A stretch of 64,000 nucleotides of DNA from Streptomyces sp. NBC_01451 (GCF_036227485.1 NZ_CP109479.1:3410001-3474000), one strand, 5' to 3'. Numbered from the stretch's first letter, positions 1-9,877 are shown. Notes: generated from the letters alone by a model not told the origin. Made by a program: numbers and translations.

Positions 1-1143
1 GGCGTGGCGACCTTCGCCCTCCTCTACTCCACGCAGGCGCTGCTGCCGTTGATCTCCGGCGAGTTCGGGGCGGCGGCGAGCGACGCGAGCTGGACGGTGT
101 CGGCGGCGACCGGTGCGCTGGCCCTGTTCGTCCTCCCGATGAGCGCGCTGTCGGAACGGTTCGGTCGGCGTACGGTGATGACCGGGTCGCTGGCCGTGGC
201 GACCACGGTCGGGCTGCTGGTGCCGTTCGCCCCGTCGCTGGGCGCGCTGGTCGCGCTGCGGGCGGTGCAGGGTGCCGCGCTGGCGGGGCTGCCCGCGTCG
301 GCGACGGCGTATCTGGCCGAGGAGGTCCGTCCCAGGGCGCTGATCACGGCGATCGGTCTGTTCGTGGCCGGCAACAGCGTGGGCGGGATGAGCGGCCGGG
401 TCATCACCGGCTGGGTCGCGCAGGAGTGGGGCTGGCGGGTCGCGGTTGCCGTGATCGGCGTCGTGGCCGTGGGCTGCGCGGTGGCGTTCCGGCTGCTGCT
501 GCCCGCGCCGCAGCACTTCCGCAAGGGCTCGCTGCGGCCCCGGGTGCTGGCGCGCACGGTCCGTACGCATCTGGCGAACCCGTTGCTGCGGCGGCTGTAC
601 GCGATCGGCGCGCTGTTCATGACGGTGTTCGGCGGCGTCTACACGGTGATCGGGTACCGCCTGACGGAGGCCCCGTTCAGTCTGCCGCAGGGTGTCGTCG
701 GGTCGATCTTCCTGGTGTACCTGGTGGGTACGGTGTCGGCGTCCACGGCGGGCAGGCTGGTCGCCCGGCTCGGGCGGCGGGGTGCGCTGTACCTGGCCGG
801 CGGTACGACGACGACGGGCCTGCTGCTGTCCCTGTCGGACTCCCTGGCGCTGGTTCTGCTGGGCCTGGTGCTGATCACGGCGGGCTTCTTCGCGGGGCAC
901 GCGGTGGCGTCGTCGGCGGTGAGCCACACGGCGAAGGAGGGGCGTGCGCAGGCGTCGGCGCTGTACCAGTCGGCGTACTACCTGGGCTCCAGCGCCGGCA
1001 GTACGTTGGGAGCGGTGGCGTTCCACGCGGGTGGCTGGTCGGGGACGGTGGCGATGGGGTTGCTGGCGGTGCTCGGCGTGGTGACGGTGACGGTGATGGG
1101 GTCCCGGGCGGCGCGGAGCGTGCGGGTGCCCGCGGCGGCGTGA
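1..1143 (+). CDS. MFS transporter (5' end outside window)
   Basis: Major facilitator superfamily permease, probably a proton-driven drug or metabolite exporter in the cytoplasmic membrane. The frame is open to the first base and the first membrane helix (ATFALLYSTQALLPLIS) begins at once, so the usual cytoplasmic N-terminus is missing and the gene starts upstream of the window. About 380 residues are visible, against roughly 400-430 for the family. The loop between helices 2 and 3 carries the MFS signature around SERFGRRTVM (near residue 55), and alternating hydrophobic segments continue to the end. It resembles YnfM/AraJ-type exporters. The substrate cannot be read from the sequence. It is followed by a long inverted repeat that may terminate its transcript. 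Confidence 0.85.
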   Translation, partial: GVATFALLYSTQALLPLISGEFGAAASDASWTVSAATGALALFVLPMSALSERFGRRTVMTGSLAVATTVGLLVPFAPSLGALVALRAVQGAALAGLPASATAYLAEEVRPRALITAIGLFVAGNSVGGMSGRVITGWVAQEWGWRVAVAVIGVVAVGCAVAFRLLLPAPQHFRKGSLRPRVLARTVRTHLANPLLRRLYAIGALFMTVFGGVYTVIGYRLTEAPFSLPQGVVGSIFLVYLVGTVSASTAGRLVARLGRRGALYLAGGTTTTGLLLSLSDSLALVLLGLVLITAGFFAGHAVASSAVSHTAKEGRAQASALYQSAYYLGSSAGSTLGAVAFHAGGWSGTVAMGLLAVLGVVTVTVMGSRAARSVRVPAAA

Positions 1144-1159
1144 CCGAGGCTTTCTTCTT

Positions 1160-1347
1160 CGCCCCCGCCGCCCCTACCCGTCCCATCCTTCTGGGGCTCC
1201 GCCCCAGACCCCGCTCTTCAAACGCCGGAGGGGCTGGATTGTCAGCCCGTCCGGCGTTTGAGGACGAGGCCCCTTCAGGGCCGAAAGCGGGGGTCTGGGG
1301 GCGCAGCCCCCAGGAACAGGACGGGACGGGTAGGGGCGGCGGGGGCG
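1160..1347. repeat. Nested long inverted repeat, Streptomyces intergenic type
   Basis: The outer arms 1160-1184 and 1323-1347 are perfect 25-nt reverse complements. Inside them GGGGCTCCGCCCC-type and GGGGGCGCAGCCCCC-type hairpins occur. A central hairpin pairs CAAACGCCGGA (about 1219) with TCCGGCGTTTG (about 1251). The element fills the gap between the MFS gene and the sigma gene. Elements of this kind are common between Streptomyces genes; here it probably acts as a strong terminator. It has no coding capacity. Confidence 0.8.
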
Positions 1348-1463
1348 AAACCCTTCTCACCTGCACCTTTTCCCACTCCCCGGGCCGTTGTCAGTGGCCT
1401 GCGCTAGCTTCATCGTGTTGGGTCGCGATGGGGCGACGAAGGCAGCCATGGGGTGGGTTGGCG

Positions 1464-2504
1464 ATGGGTGACAGTACGGCTACTGCGACAGACCTCGACG
1501 TACAACTGGAACGGCACCGCGTCGAGCTGACGGGGTACTGCTACCGCATGCTCGGCTCCTCCTTCGAGGCCGAGGACGCCGTGCAGGACACCATGGTCCG
1601 TGCCTGGCGGAACCACGAGAAGTTCGAGGGGCGGTCGAGTCTGCGTTCGTGGCTGTACCGGATCGCGACGAACGTCTGCCTGGACATGCTGACCGCCGGC
1701 AACAAGCGCGCCCGCCCCATGGACCTCACCGACTCCACTCCCCTCGCCCGGGCCGCCCTCTCCCCCCGCCCCGACAACACCTGGCTGGAGCCGATGCCGG
1801 ACGCCCGCGTGCTGCCGACCGTCGAGGACCCGGCGGAGGCCGCCGTGGCCAAGGAGTCCGTGCGGCTCGCCTTCATGGCCGCGTTGCAGCAACTCCCCGC
1901 GAAACAAAGGGCCGTGCTGATCCTCCGCGAGGTGCTGGCCTGGAAGGCGAGCGAGGTCGCCGAGCTCCTCGACACCTCGGTCGCGTCCGTCAACAGTGCC
2001 CTTCAGCGGGCCCGGGCGACCCTCGCCGAGCGGGACCGGGACGGGAGCGGCATCGGTAGCCGTGCCGCCGTCTCCGACCCCCTCAGCGAAGAGCAGCAGA
2101 AGCTGCTGGAGCGCTATGTCGCCGCGTTCGAGGGGTACGACATGACGGCACTGACGGCGCTGCTGCACGAGGACGCCGTCATGACGATGCCGCCGTTCGA
2201 CCTGTGGCTGACCGGGCCGGAGGACATCACGGGCTTCATGACGACGCTCGGCGCCGCCTGCGCGGGCTCGCACCTGGTGCCGGTCGCCGTCAACGGGCTG
2301 CCGGGCTTCGCCCAGTACAAGCCGGACGAGGAGACGGGCGGCTACGCCCCCTGGGCGGTCCAGGTGCTGGAGATCTCAGAGGGCCGGATCACCGGGTTCC
2401 ACTGCTTCCTCGACACCGAGCGCTGGTTCCCGCTGTTCGGGCTTCCCCTCTCGCTCCCTCTCGACGTCGAAGCCGATACCGACCAGGTCCAGGAAGGCGA
2501 GTAG
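1464..2504 (+). CDS. ECF sigma-70 factor with C-terminal SnoaL-like domain
   Basis: RNA polymerase sigma factor of the SigJ/SigG-like class in which an ECF sigma (region 2 about residues 15-85, region 4 about 140-200) is fused to a SnoaL/NTF2-like domain (about 210-330). Region 2 shows YRMLGSSFEAEDAVQDTMVR and WLYRIATNVCLD; region 4 shows LPAKQRAVLILREVL followed by SVASVNSALQRAR. Such fusions usually have no separate anti-sigma factor, and the C-terminal domain is thought to tune activity; that is family knowledge. I chose the ATG at 1464 because region 2 starts shortly after it; the open frame extends much further upstream through the inverted repeat, which is unlikely to be coding. The 3' end overlaps the opposing STAS gene by 129 nt. 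Confidence 0.85.
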   Translation: MGDSTATATDLDVQLERHRVELTGYCYRMLGSSFEAEDAVQDTMVRAWRNHEKFEGRSSLRSWLYRIATNVCLDMLTAGNKRARPMDLTDSTPLARAALSPRPDNTWLEPMPDARVLPTVEDPAEAAVAKESVRLAFMAALQQLPAKQRAVLILREVLAWKASEVAELLDTSVASVNSALQRARATLAERDRDGSGIGSRAAVSDPLSEEQQKLLERYVAAFEGYDMTALTALLHEDAVMTMPPFDLWLTGPEDITGFMTTLGAACAGSHLVPVAVNGLPGFAQYKPDEETGGYAPWAVQVLEISEGRITGFHCFLDTERWFPLFGLPLSLPLDVEADTDQVQEGE

Positions 2505-2807
2505 GGCGGGCGCCGGGTCCCGGAGGCGTATCCGGCCTCCGGCCCGGCGGGCGGCCAGTTGGAGCCTGGCCAGCAGTTCCACCGCGTCCAGCCCCGGTGG
2601 TCCGAGCCCCGCGACATCGCACACCACGACCGGGCCACGGCCATTGCTTCCCCCGCCGCCACCGCGACCGCCGCCGGCCCCCAACAGTGCGCGCACGTCC
2701 TCGCACAGCCTCGGCACCCCTTCGCGGGTGACGGGGCCGGCCAGCACGAGTACAGGGGGTGTCATGGCGTCCACGAACGGTAGACCGGACGTCCGCCCGT
2801 AACTCAT
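2376..2807 (-). CDS. STAS-domain protein (anti-anti-sigma-like)
   Basis: A 143-residue protein with a STAS-like fold. The segment VVVCDVAGLGPPGLDAVELL (about residues 50-70) matches the place where SpoIIAA-type antagonists carry D-x-S/T, followed by LARLQLAARRAGGRIRLRDP and the hydrophobic end LLAFLDLVGIG. The phosphorylatable Ser/Thr usual after the Asp is replaced (DVAGL), so phospho-switching is doubtful. A glycine-rich insert (GGGRGGGGGSNGRG) lies before the core. The charged tail after VGIG is encoded antisense to the last 129 nt of the sigma gene. The start at 2807 gives a compact protein; longer in-frame extensions read antisense through the AEC gene and are not credible. The partner is unknown. 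Confidence 0.65.
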   Translation of the reverse strand: MSYGRTSGLPFVDAMTPPVLVLAGPVTREGVPRLCEDVRALLGAGGGRGGGGGSNGRGPVVVCDVAGLGPPGLDAVELLARLQLAARRAGGRIRLRDPAPALLAFLDLVGIGFDVEREREGKPEQREPALGVEEAVEPGDPAL

Positions 2808-2936
2808 CGCCCACCCGTTGAGATCACTTTGACGTGTCCCCCTCCTCCCCCGGAGGGTTGCGTGTATGCCCCATGAACCGTCCCCGCCCCTGCTGTCGCA
2901 CGGCTCTCCTTCCTCCCGGCCCACGAAGGAGGCTCC

Positions 2937-3857
2937 GTGCAGGGGGTGCTGACCGGGTTCGCGGTGATCGCCGTGGTCATCGGCGTCGGCTATGTGATCG
3001 GGCTGCGCGGCTACCTCGGGGACAACGGACGCGAGGTCCTGACCAAGCTGGCCTTCCATGTCGCCACCCCGGCCCTGCTGTTCACCATGCTCGCCCGGGC
3101 CGACCTGTCGGTGATCTTCTCCAGCCGACTGCTGATCACCGCGCTGAGCACGGTCGCGGCGGCGAGTGTCTTCGTCGCGGTGGGCGTCGTACGCCGCTGG
3201 GGTGCCGGGCGTACGACGATCGGCGCCCTCTGCTCCAGTTACGTCAACTCGGGCAACCTCGGTATCCCCATCGCGGTGTACGTGCTGGGGGACGCCTCGC
3301 TCGTCGCGCCGGTGCTGCTGTTCCAGCTGCTCGTGGTCACGCCGGTCGCGCTGACCGTCCTCGATCTGACGAGCGCCGGTGAGAAGGGCCCGCTGTGGCG
3401 GCAGCTGATCACTCCGATACGCAACCCCATCGCCGTCGCCACGCTCTCCGGGGTGCTGGTGGCGGCGACGGGGCTCACCGTCCCCGCGCCGGTCATGGAC
3501 CCGCTGACCCTGATCGGCAACATGTCCGTCCCGGCGGTGCTGATGGCGTTCGGCATCTCGCTGTCCGGCAGCACCTGGCCGTTGCGCGGCTCCGAGCGGA
3601 CTCCCGTACTGCTGTCGGTCGCCCTGAAGTCCGTGGGCCAGCCGGTGGCCGCGTGGGCGCTGGCCGCGGGTGTCTTCGGGCTGCACGGCGCGCCCCTGCT
3701 CGACGTGGTGGTGACCTCGGCGCTGCCCGCCGCCCAGAACCTCTTCACGTACGCGAGCCGGTACCGCGTGGGGGAGACGCTGGCCCGCGAGTCGATCCTG
3801 CTGTCGACCGTCCTGGCCGTACCGGTGCTGGTGGTCGTGGCGGCCCTGCTGGGCTGA
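2937..3857 (+). CDS. AEC-family (auxin efflux carrier-like) permease
   Basis: Membrane transporter of the AEC family (10 TM helices, 306 residues, a normal length), which moves small organic acids or amino acids across the cytoplasmic membrane. The GTG start at 2937 follows a GAAGGAGG ribosome site. The conserved segment SSYVNSGNLGIPIAVYVLGD lies near residue 100, with the second half repeating the fold (PAVLMAFGISLSG, then LPAAQNLFTYASRYRVG). It stands alone between the STAS gene and the terminator at 3869. Substrate unknown. Confidence 0.88.
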   Translation: MQGVLTGFAVIAVVIGVGYVIGLRGYLGDNGREVLTKLAFHVATPALLFTMLARADLSVIFSSRLLITALSTVAAASVFVAVGVVRRWGAGRTTIGALCSSYVNSGNLGIPIAVYVLGDASLVAPVLLFQLLVVTPVALTVLDLTSAGEKGPLWRQLITPIRNPIAVATLSGVLVAATGLTVPAPVMDPLTLIGNMSVPAVLMAFGISLSGSTWPLRGSERTPVLLSVALKSVGQPVAAWALAAGVFGLHGAPLLDVVVTSALPAAQNLFTYASRYRVGETLARESILLSTVLAVPVLVVVAALLG

Positions 3858-3868
3858 GCGAACGAGCC

Positions 3869-3900
3869 GCGCCCGGGCGGGGACTCCCCCACCCGGGCGC
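3869..3900. terminator. Bidirectional terminator between AEC gene and deoA
   Basis: GCGCCCGGG (3869-3877) pairs with CCCGGGCGC (3892-3900), extended by GGGG/CCCC next to the loop. It sits in the 80-nt gap between two convergent genes. Confidence 0.7.
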
Positions 3901-3937
3901 GCCACGCTCTACCGGCTACCGGCCACCGGCCACCGGC

Positions 3938-5230
<1,293 letters not shown>

Positions 5231-5267
5231 GGCTTTGGCTTCCTTCCGGTGGTTCTGCGAAACTGTG

Positions 5268-5309
5268 CGGCCCCCCTGAGACCGAGTGATCGCCGACTCA
5301 GGGGGGCCG
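5268..5309 (-). terminator. Hairpin between cdd and deoA
   Basis: A perfect 13-bp stem: CGGCCCCCCTGAG (5268-5280) pairs with CTCAGGGGGGCCG (5297-5309) across a 16-nt loop. It lies in the 87-nt gap after cdd and before deoA. It could end the transporter-cdd transcript partially, setting deoA to a lower level, or stabilise the upstream mRNA end. Confidence 0.7.
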
Positions 5310-5317
5310 TACGGGAG

Positions 5318-5719
5318 TTACTTGGTGAGATGGTCCGGGCCGAAGGCCTGGGGCAGCATCTCCGAGAGGGGCAGGATGCCCGCCGGGGTCTCCAGCAGCA
5401 GGGTCGCGCCGCCGAACTCGTACAGCAGCTGCCGGCAGCGACCGCAGGGGACGAGGACGTCGCCCTTGCCGTCCACGCACGTGAAGTGCGTCAGCCGGCC
5501 GCCGCCCGTGAGCTGGAGCTGGGAGACCAGGCCGCACTCGGCGCACAGGCCGATGCCGTACGACGCGTTCTCGACGTTGCAGCCCGAGACCGTGCGGCCG
5601 TCGTCGACCAGGGCCGCGACACCGACCGGATAGCCGGAGTAGGGGGCGTACGCCCGGGACATCGCGTCCCGGGCCACCGACCGCAGCTTCTCCCAGTCGA
5701 CCCCGTCGTCGTCCGTCAC
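5318..5719 (-). CDS. cdd: Cytidine deaminase
   Basis: Small zinc cytidine deaminase (133 residues, homotetramer type) converting cytidine and deoxycytidine to uridine and deoxyuridine. The zinc and catalytic motif CAEC is in LCAECGLVSQ (about residue 55), with the second pair in PCGRCRQLLYEFG (about residue 91). The substrate loop CNVENASYGIGL precedes the first motif. The start overlaps the stop of the upstream permease by ATGA, implying translational coupling, so uptake and deamination are made together. Its product feeds deoA directly downstream. Confidence 0.95.
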   Translation of the reverse strand: MTDDDGVDWEKLRSVARDAMSRAYAPYSGYPVGVAALVDDGRTVSGCNVENASYGIGLCAECGLVSQLQLTGGGRLTHFTCVDGKGDVLVPCGRCRQLLYEFGGATLLLETPAGILPLSEMLPQAFGPDHLTK

Positions 5720-7002
5720 TTGCCCTGGCCCTTCCGGTAGCGCATGCCGTCCGCCTTGGGCATCCGCAGACGCTGCGCGGACAGCGACAGCACCAGCAGC
5801 GTGACGACGTACGGGGTGGCACCCACGAAGTCGCTCGGGACCTCGTCGGTGGTCAGGTACCAGACCAGGACCGCCACGGCCACGACGGCACTGATGACAC
5901 CCGGGACGAGAGCCTTCTTGTACAGCTTCCAGCCGGCCATCGCCAGGAGGAGCACGAACAGCAGCAGGAGCAGCGCGTGGACGGTCTCGCCCCCGCTGCG
6001 CAGCTGAAGCGCGTCCGAGTAACCGAACAGGCCCGCGCCCATGGCGAGACCGCCGGGCCGCCAGTTGCCGAAGATCATGGCGGCGAGACCGATGTAGCCG
6101 CGCCCACCGGTCTGGCCCTCCAGGTAGGTGTGCGAGGTGACCAGCGCGAGGAAGGCGCCGCCGAGGCCGGCGAGGCCACCGGAGACGGCCACGGCCGCGT
6201 ACTTGTACTTGTAGACGTTGACGCCGAGGGACTCCGCCGCGATCGGGTTCTCACCGCAGGAGCGCAGACGCAGGCCGAACGGCGTGCGCCACAGCAGCCA
6301 CCAGCTGGCGACGAACAGCGCGATCGCCAGGACCGTCACCACGGACAGGTCGGTGACCAGCCCGCCGAGGATGCCGGCGATGTCGGAGATCAGGAACCAG
6401 TGATGGTTCTCGACGGAGTGCAGCCCACTGGACAGGCCGGGGACGTCGAAGCTGGGAAGCGAGTCCACGGGCGGCGACTGCTTGGGGTTGCCGCCCGCGT
6501 CGGCCGCCTTGCCGTCCACGAAGAAGATCTTGGCGAGGTACTGGGTGAAGCCGAGCGCGAGCAGGTTGATCGCGACACCGGAGACGATGTGGTCGACGCC
6601 GAAAGTGACGGTCGCGACCGCGTGCAGCAGGCCGCCCAGGACACCGAAGCCGACGCCGCACACCACGCCGAGCCAGGGGCTGGACTGCCAGCCGATCCAG
6701 CCGGCGCCGAAGGTGCCGAGGATCATCATGCCTTCGAGGCCGATGTTGACCACACCGGCCCGCTCGGACCACAGACCGGCGAGGCCGGCGAGGCCGATCG
6801 GCACGGCGAGGCTGAGCGCGGCGGAGACCTGGCCCTCGGAGGTGAGCTGGTCGGATCCGGAGATGACCCGGACCGCGGCGACGAGCAGCAGCGCTCCGGC
6901 GACGATCATCAGGATCTGGCCGAGCGAACGGCTCGACCGGGTCGCGGCGGTGCCCGCCTTGGGTGCCGCGGGGGGCGGCGTGTCGGTCATCGTGGCAGTC
7001 AT
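5716..7002 (-). CDS. Nucleoside ABC transporter permease (second)
   Basis: Inner-membrane permease of the BmpA/NupABC-type nucleoside importer family (YufQ/NupQ-like, 428 residues). A polar N-terminus of about 35 residues precedes 8-9 membrane segments. The signature SERAGVVNIGLEGMMILGTF is near residue 95, and the coupling region RTPFGLRLRSCGENPIAAES near residue 250 is typical for contacting the ATPase. The ATG at 7002 overlaps the stop of the preceding permease (ATGA). It forms a heterodimeric channel with the other permease. Confidence 0.92.
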   Translation of the reverse strand: MTATMTDTPPPAAPKAGTAATRSSRSLGQILMIVAGALLLVAAVRVISGSDQLTSEGQVSAALSLAVPIGLAGLAGLWSERAGVVNIGLEGMMILGTFGAGWIGWQSSPWLGVVCGVGFGVLGGLLHAVATVTFGVDHIVSGVAINLLALGFTQYLAKIFFVDGKAADAGGNPKQSPPVDSLPSFDVPGLSSGLHSVENHHWFLISDIAGILGGLVTDLSVVTVLAIALFVASWWLLWRTPFGLRLRSCGENPIAAESLGVNVYKYKYAAVAVSGGLAGLGGAFLALVTSHTYLEGQTGGRGYIGLAAMIFGNWRPGGLAMGAGLFGYSDALQLRSGGETVHALLLLLFVLLLAMAGWKLYKKALVPGVISAVVAVAVLVWYLTTDEVPSDFVGATPYVVTLLVLSLSAQRLRMPKADGMRYRKGQGK

Positions 7003-8129
7003 CACGCCACCTCCTGCTTCTGGGTCGGGGCTGCGGCCTGTGCGGCGAGCTCGGCGCCGACCCGCTGCTGCTGGCGCTTGAGTCCGTAGCGTCGTACGAC
7101 CTCGTAGGCGATGACGACGCACAGGACGATGACGCCCTGGATGACGCCGAGGATCTCCTTGTCGTAGCCCTCGAACTCCAGGTGGTTGGTGGTGCGTTCC
7201 AGGAAGCCCCACAGCAGGGCGGCGAGAGCGATACCGACCGGGTTGTTGCGGCCGAGCAGCGCGATGGCGATGCCGGTGAAGCCGATGCCTACGGGGAAGT
7301 CGTTGCTGAACTGGTGGCTGTCGTTGAGCAGGGTCGGCATACCGATCAGACCGGCCACCGCGCCCGAGATCACCATGCTGGTGGCGATCATCCTCTTCAC
7401 CGAGACCCCACTCGCGGCGGCGGCGGACTCGGACTGACCGACGGTGCGCAGGTCGAAACCGAAGCGGGTCCGGCCGAGCACGAACCAGTAGGCGATGCCG
7501 ACGACCACGGCGATGACGATGAAGCCCCACAGCTCGCCCGCGGCGCCGGTGTCGATCTGGAAGAAGTACGACGACTCCGGCAGCGGCGTCGTGGAGACGA
7601 CCGTGCCGCCGGCCTGGAGCTCGGCGAGCTTTCCGGGCTGGAGCAGGTAGGCGATGATCGCGGTGGCGATCGAGTTGAGCATGATCGTCGAGATGACCTC
7701 GCTGACCCCGCGGGTCACCTTCAGGATGCCCGCGATGGCCGCCCACAGGGCACCGGTCGCCATCGCGCACAGCATGATGAGCGGGATGGAGATCCAGCCC
7801 GGCGTGGTCAGCGCGCCGCCGAGGACGGCGGCGACGAACGCGGCGATCCGGTACTGGCCGTCGACGCCGATGTTGAACAGGTTCATCCGGAAGCCGATGG
7901 CCACCGAGACGCCCGCCAGGTAGTACGTCGTCGCCTTGTTCAGGATGTAGACCTGGCTGTCGCTGGCGGAGCCGTAGGTCACCATGTCGCTGAAGGCGGC
8001 GCCCGGGTTCTTGCCGGTGGCGAGGATCACCAGGGTGGTGACGACGAGCGCGGCGACGACCGCCAGCACCGGCGCCGCGATACCGAGGAGCAGCCGCTCC
8101 CTGTCGATGCGTTGCGTCAGCTTCTTCAT
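7002..8129 (-). CDS. Nucleoside ABC transporter permease (first)
   Basis: Permease of the same importer (YufP/NupP-like, 375 residues), beginning MKKLTQRIDRERLLLGIAAP. Features are the periplasmic part with FSDMVTYGSASD, the helix FRMNLFNIGVDGQYRIAA, and the coupling segment RTRFGFDLRTVGQSESAAAA. The ATG at 8129 overlaps the ATPase stop by ATGA; its own stop overlaps the next permease the same way. A longer frame upstream would run antisense-free through the ATPase gene in another frame and is not used. Confidence 0.92.
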   Translation of the reverse strand: MKKLTQRIDRERLLLGIAAPVLAVVAALVVTTLVILATGKNPGAAFSDMVTYGSASDSQVYILNKATTYYLAGVSVAIGFRMNLFNIGVDGQYRIAAFVAAVLGGALTTPGWISIPLIMLCAMATGALWAAIAGILKVTRGVSEVISTIMLNSIATAIIAYLLQPGKLAELQAGGTVVSTTPLPESSYFFQIDTGAAGELWGFIVIAVVVGIAYWFVLGRTRFGFDLRTVGQSESAAAASGVSVKRMIATSMVISGAVAGLIGMPTLLNDSHQFSNDFPVGIGFTGIAIALLGRNNPVGIALAALLWGFLERTTNHLEFEGYDKEILGVIQGVIVLCVVIAYEVVRRYGLKRQQQRVGAELAAQAAAPTQKQEVA

Positions 8130-9709
8130 CGGGCGTCGTCCTCCGCGCTCCGGGGGCCGGAGGCCTCTGTGTGCTCCAGGTGGCCGGTGGCCGCACCCGT
8201 CATGGCGGAGCCCAGCTCCTCGGGGGTGATCGTGGCGGGGTCGGCGTCGGCGACCAGACGGCCGCGGTACATCACCCGCAGGGTGTCGGAGAGCCCGATG
8301 AGCTCGTCCAGGTCCGCGGAGATCAACAGCACGGCCAGGCCCTCTCGGCGGGCCTCGCGGATGTGATCCCAGATCGCGGCCTGCGCGCCCACGTCCACAC
8401 CGCGGGTGGGGTGGGCGGCGATGAGCAGCTTGGGCCCGTGGCTCATCTCGCGGCCGACGATCAGCTTCTGCTGATTGCCGCCGGAGAGGGAGGCTGCGGT
8501 GACGTCGATGCCGGGGGTGCGGACGTCGTACGCCTCGATGATGCGCTCGGTGTCGGTGCGGGCCGCCTTGATGTCGAGCAGCTGGCCGCGGGAGTTGGGC
8601 TTCTCGGTGACGTGGCCGAGGATGCGGTTCTCCCACAGCGGGGCTTCGAGGAGCAGGCCGTGGCGGTGGCGGTCCTCGGGGATGTAGCCGACCCCGGCCT
8701 CGCGGCGGCGGCGGGTGGGCACGTGGGAGATGTCGGTGTCGTCGAGGGTGATGGCGCCGGCGTCGAGGCCGCGGATGCCCATGATCGCCTCGACCAGTTC
8801 GGACTGGCCGTTGCCCTCCACGCCGGCGATGCCGAGGACCTCGCCCTTGTGGATGGTGAAGGAGATGTCGTCGAGGATGATGCGTTCGACGCCGTCGAGG
8901 TCGGTCTGGGCCAGGCTCAGGCCGTCCAGCTTCAGGAGCGGGACGTCCGTGACCGTGGACTCCTCGGTCTCCGGGGTGGGCAGTTCGCTGCCGACCATCA
9001 GCTCGGCGAGCTGCTTGGGAGTCGTACCGGCGGGCTCGACCGTGCCGACGGTGGTGCCGCGGCGGATGACGGTGATCTCGTCGGCGACGGAGAGAACCTC
9101 GCCCAGCTTGTGGGAGATGAAGATGACGGTGAGGCCCTCGGCCTTGAGCTCGCGCAGGTTGTCGAAGAGAGCGTCGACCTCCTGCGGTACGAGGACGGCG
9201 GTGGGCTCGTCGAGGATGAGGGTCTTGGCACCGCGGTAGAGGACCTTGACGATCTCCACGCGCTGCCGGTCGGCGACGCCGAGCTCCTCCAGGAGGACGT
9301 CCGGGCGGACGTTCAGGCCGTACGCGTCGGAGATCTCCCTGATCTTCGTGCGGGCCTTGGCGCCGATGCCGAACAGCTTCTCCGCGCCGAGGACCACGTT
9401 CTCGAGGACGGTGAGGTTGTCGGCGAGCATGAAGTGCTGGTGCACCATGCCGATGCCGCGGGCGATGGCGTCGGCGGGGTTGTGGAAGGTGACCGTCTCG
9501 CCGTTCACCGTGATGGTGCCCTCGTCCGGCTGCTGCATGCCGTAGAGGATCTTCATCAGGGTGGACTTGCCGGCGCCGTTCTCACCGCACAGGGCGTGCA
9601 CGGTGCCCGTGCGGACGGTGATGTCGATGTCCTTGTTGGCGACGACGCCTGGGAATCGCTTGGTGATGCCGCGCAGTTCGACGGCAGCGGGAGGGCTGGA
9701 CGCGTTGAT
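8126..9709 (-). CDS. Nucleoside ABC transporter ATPase, apparent ATC start
   Basis: Two-domain ATPase of the BMP-type nucleoside importer (about 527 residues). The first domain begins VELRGITKRFPG with Walker A GENGAGKST (about residue 45) and Walker B TLILDEPTAVLVPQE. The second domain has ISFTIHKGEVLGIAGVEGNG and LSGGNQQKLIVGREMSHGPK. Between the in-frame stop at 9787 and the Walker A motif there is no ATG, GTG or TTG in frame. The only sensible initiator is the ATC at 9709, which has GAGGAGAG 6 nt upstream. This is inferred from reading the codons one by one; a sequencing error could also explain it. The stop overlaps the first permease. Confidence 0.85.
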   Translation of the reverse strand: MNASSPPAAVELRGITKRFPGVVANKDIDITVRTGTVHALCGENGAGKSTLMKILYGMQQPDEGTITVNGETVTFHNPADAIARGIGMVHQHFMLADNLTVLENVVLGAEKLFGIGAKARTKIREISDAYGLNVRPDVLLEELGVADRQRVEIVKVLYRGAKTLILDEPTAVLVPQEVDALFDNLRELKAEGLTVIFISHKLGEVLSVADEITVIRRGTTVGTVEPAGTTPKQLAELMVGSELPTPETEESTVTDVPLLKLDGLSLAQTDLDGVERIILDDISFTIHKGEVLGIAGVEGNGQSELVEAIMGIRGLDAGAITLDDTDISHVPTRRRREAGVGYIPEDRHRHGLLLEAPLWENRILGHVTEKPNSRGQLLDIKAARTDTERIIEAYDVRTPGIDVTAASLSGGNQQKLIVGREMSHGPKLLIAAHPTRGVDVGAQAAIWDHIREARREGLAVLLISADLDELIGLSDTLRVMYRGRLVADADPATITPEELGSAMTGAATGHLEHTEASGPRSAEDDAR

Positions 9710-9784
9710 GGCGCACTCTCCTCGGGGGAAAGGGGCTGCATAAGGGAGGGCAGGCGTCGGCGACGCTAGCGCGGCAACTCCATG

Positions 9785-9796
9785 CTACACGCGTAG
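9785..9796 (-). promoter_or_regulatory. Candidate operator upstream of ABC ATPase
   Basis: Read on the minus strand: TCTACGCGTGTAGCATG, with inverted CTAC/GTAG half-sites separated by GCGT, about 75 nt before the ATPase start and downstream of the BMP terminator. A near copy lies upstream of the BMP gene (11043-11056). Shared order is TG(A/T)CA, then TCTACGCG(T/C)GT. Inferred to bind a common regulator. Confidence 0.45.
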
Positions 9797-9813
9797 AGTT
9801 GACACATTGTTAT

Positions 9814-9853
9814 GGCTCGGCGAGAGGGTTGAGGTGCGCCGTCTCGCCGAGCC
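9814..9853 (-). terminator. Terminator after BMP lipoprotein gene
   Basis: A perfect 12-bp stem, GGCTCGGCGAGA (9814-9825) with TCTCGCCGAGCC (9842-9853). It lies 24 nt after the BMP stop and before the candidate operator of the ABC genes, so the abundant binding protein can be made independently of the membrane components. Confidence 0.75.
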
Positions 9854-9877
9854 GGGGTTCCTGCGGGAACCGTCAGG

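Noticed and set aside
426..1463. 5' extension of the sigma-factor frame
   Set aside because: It crosses the MFS gene in another frame and the long inverted repeat; sigma region 2 starts just after 1464.
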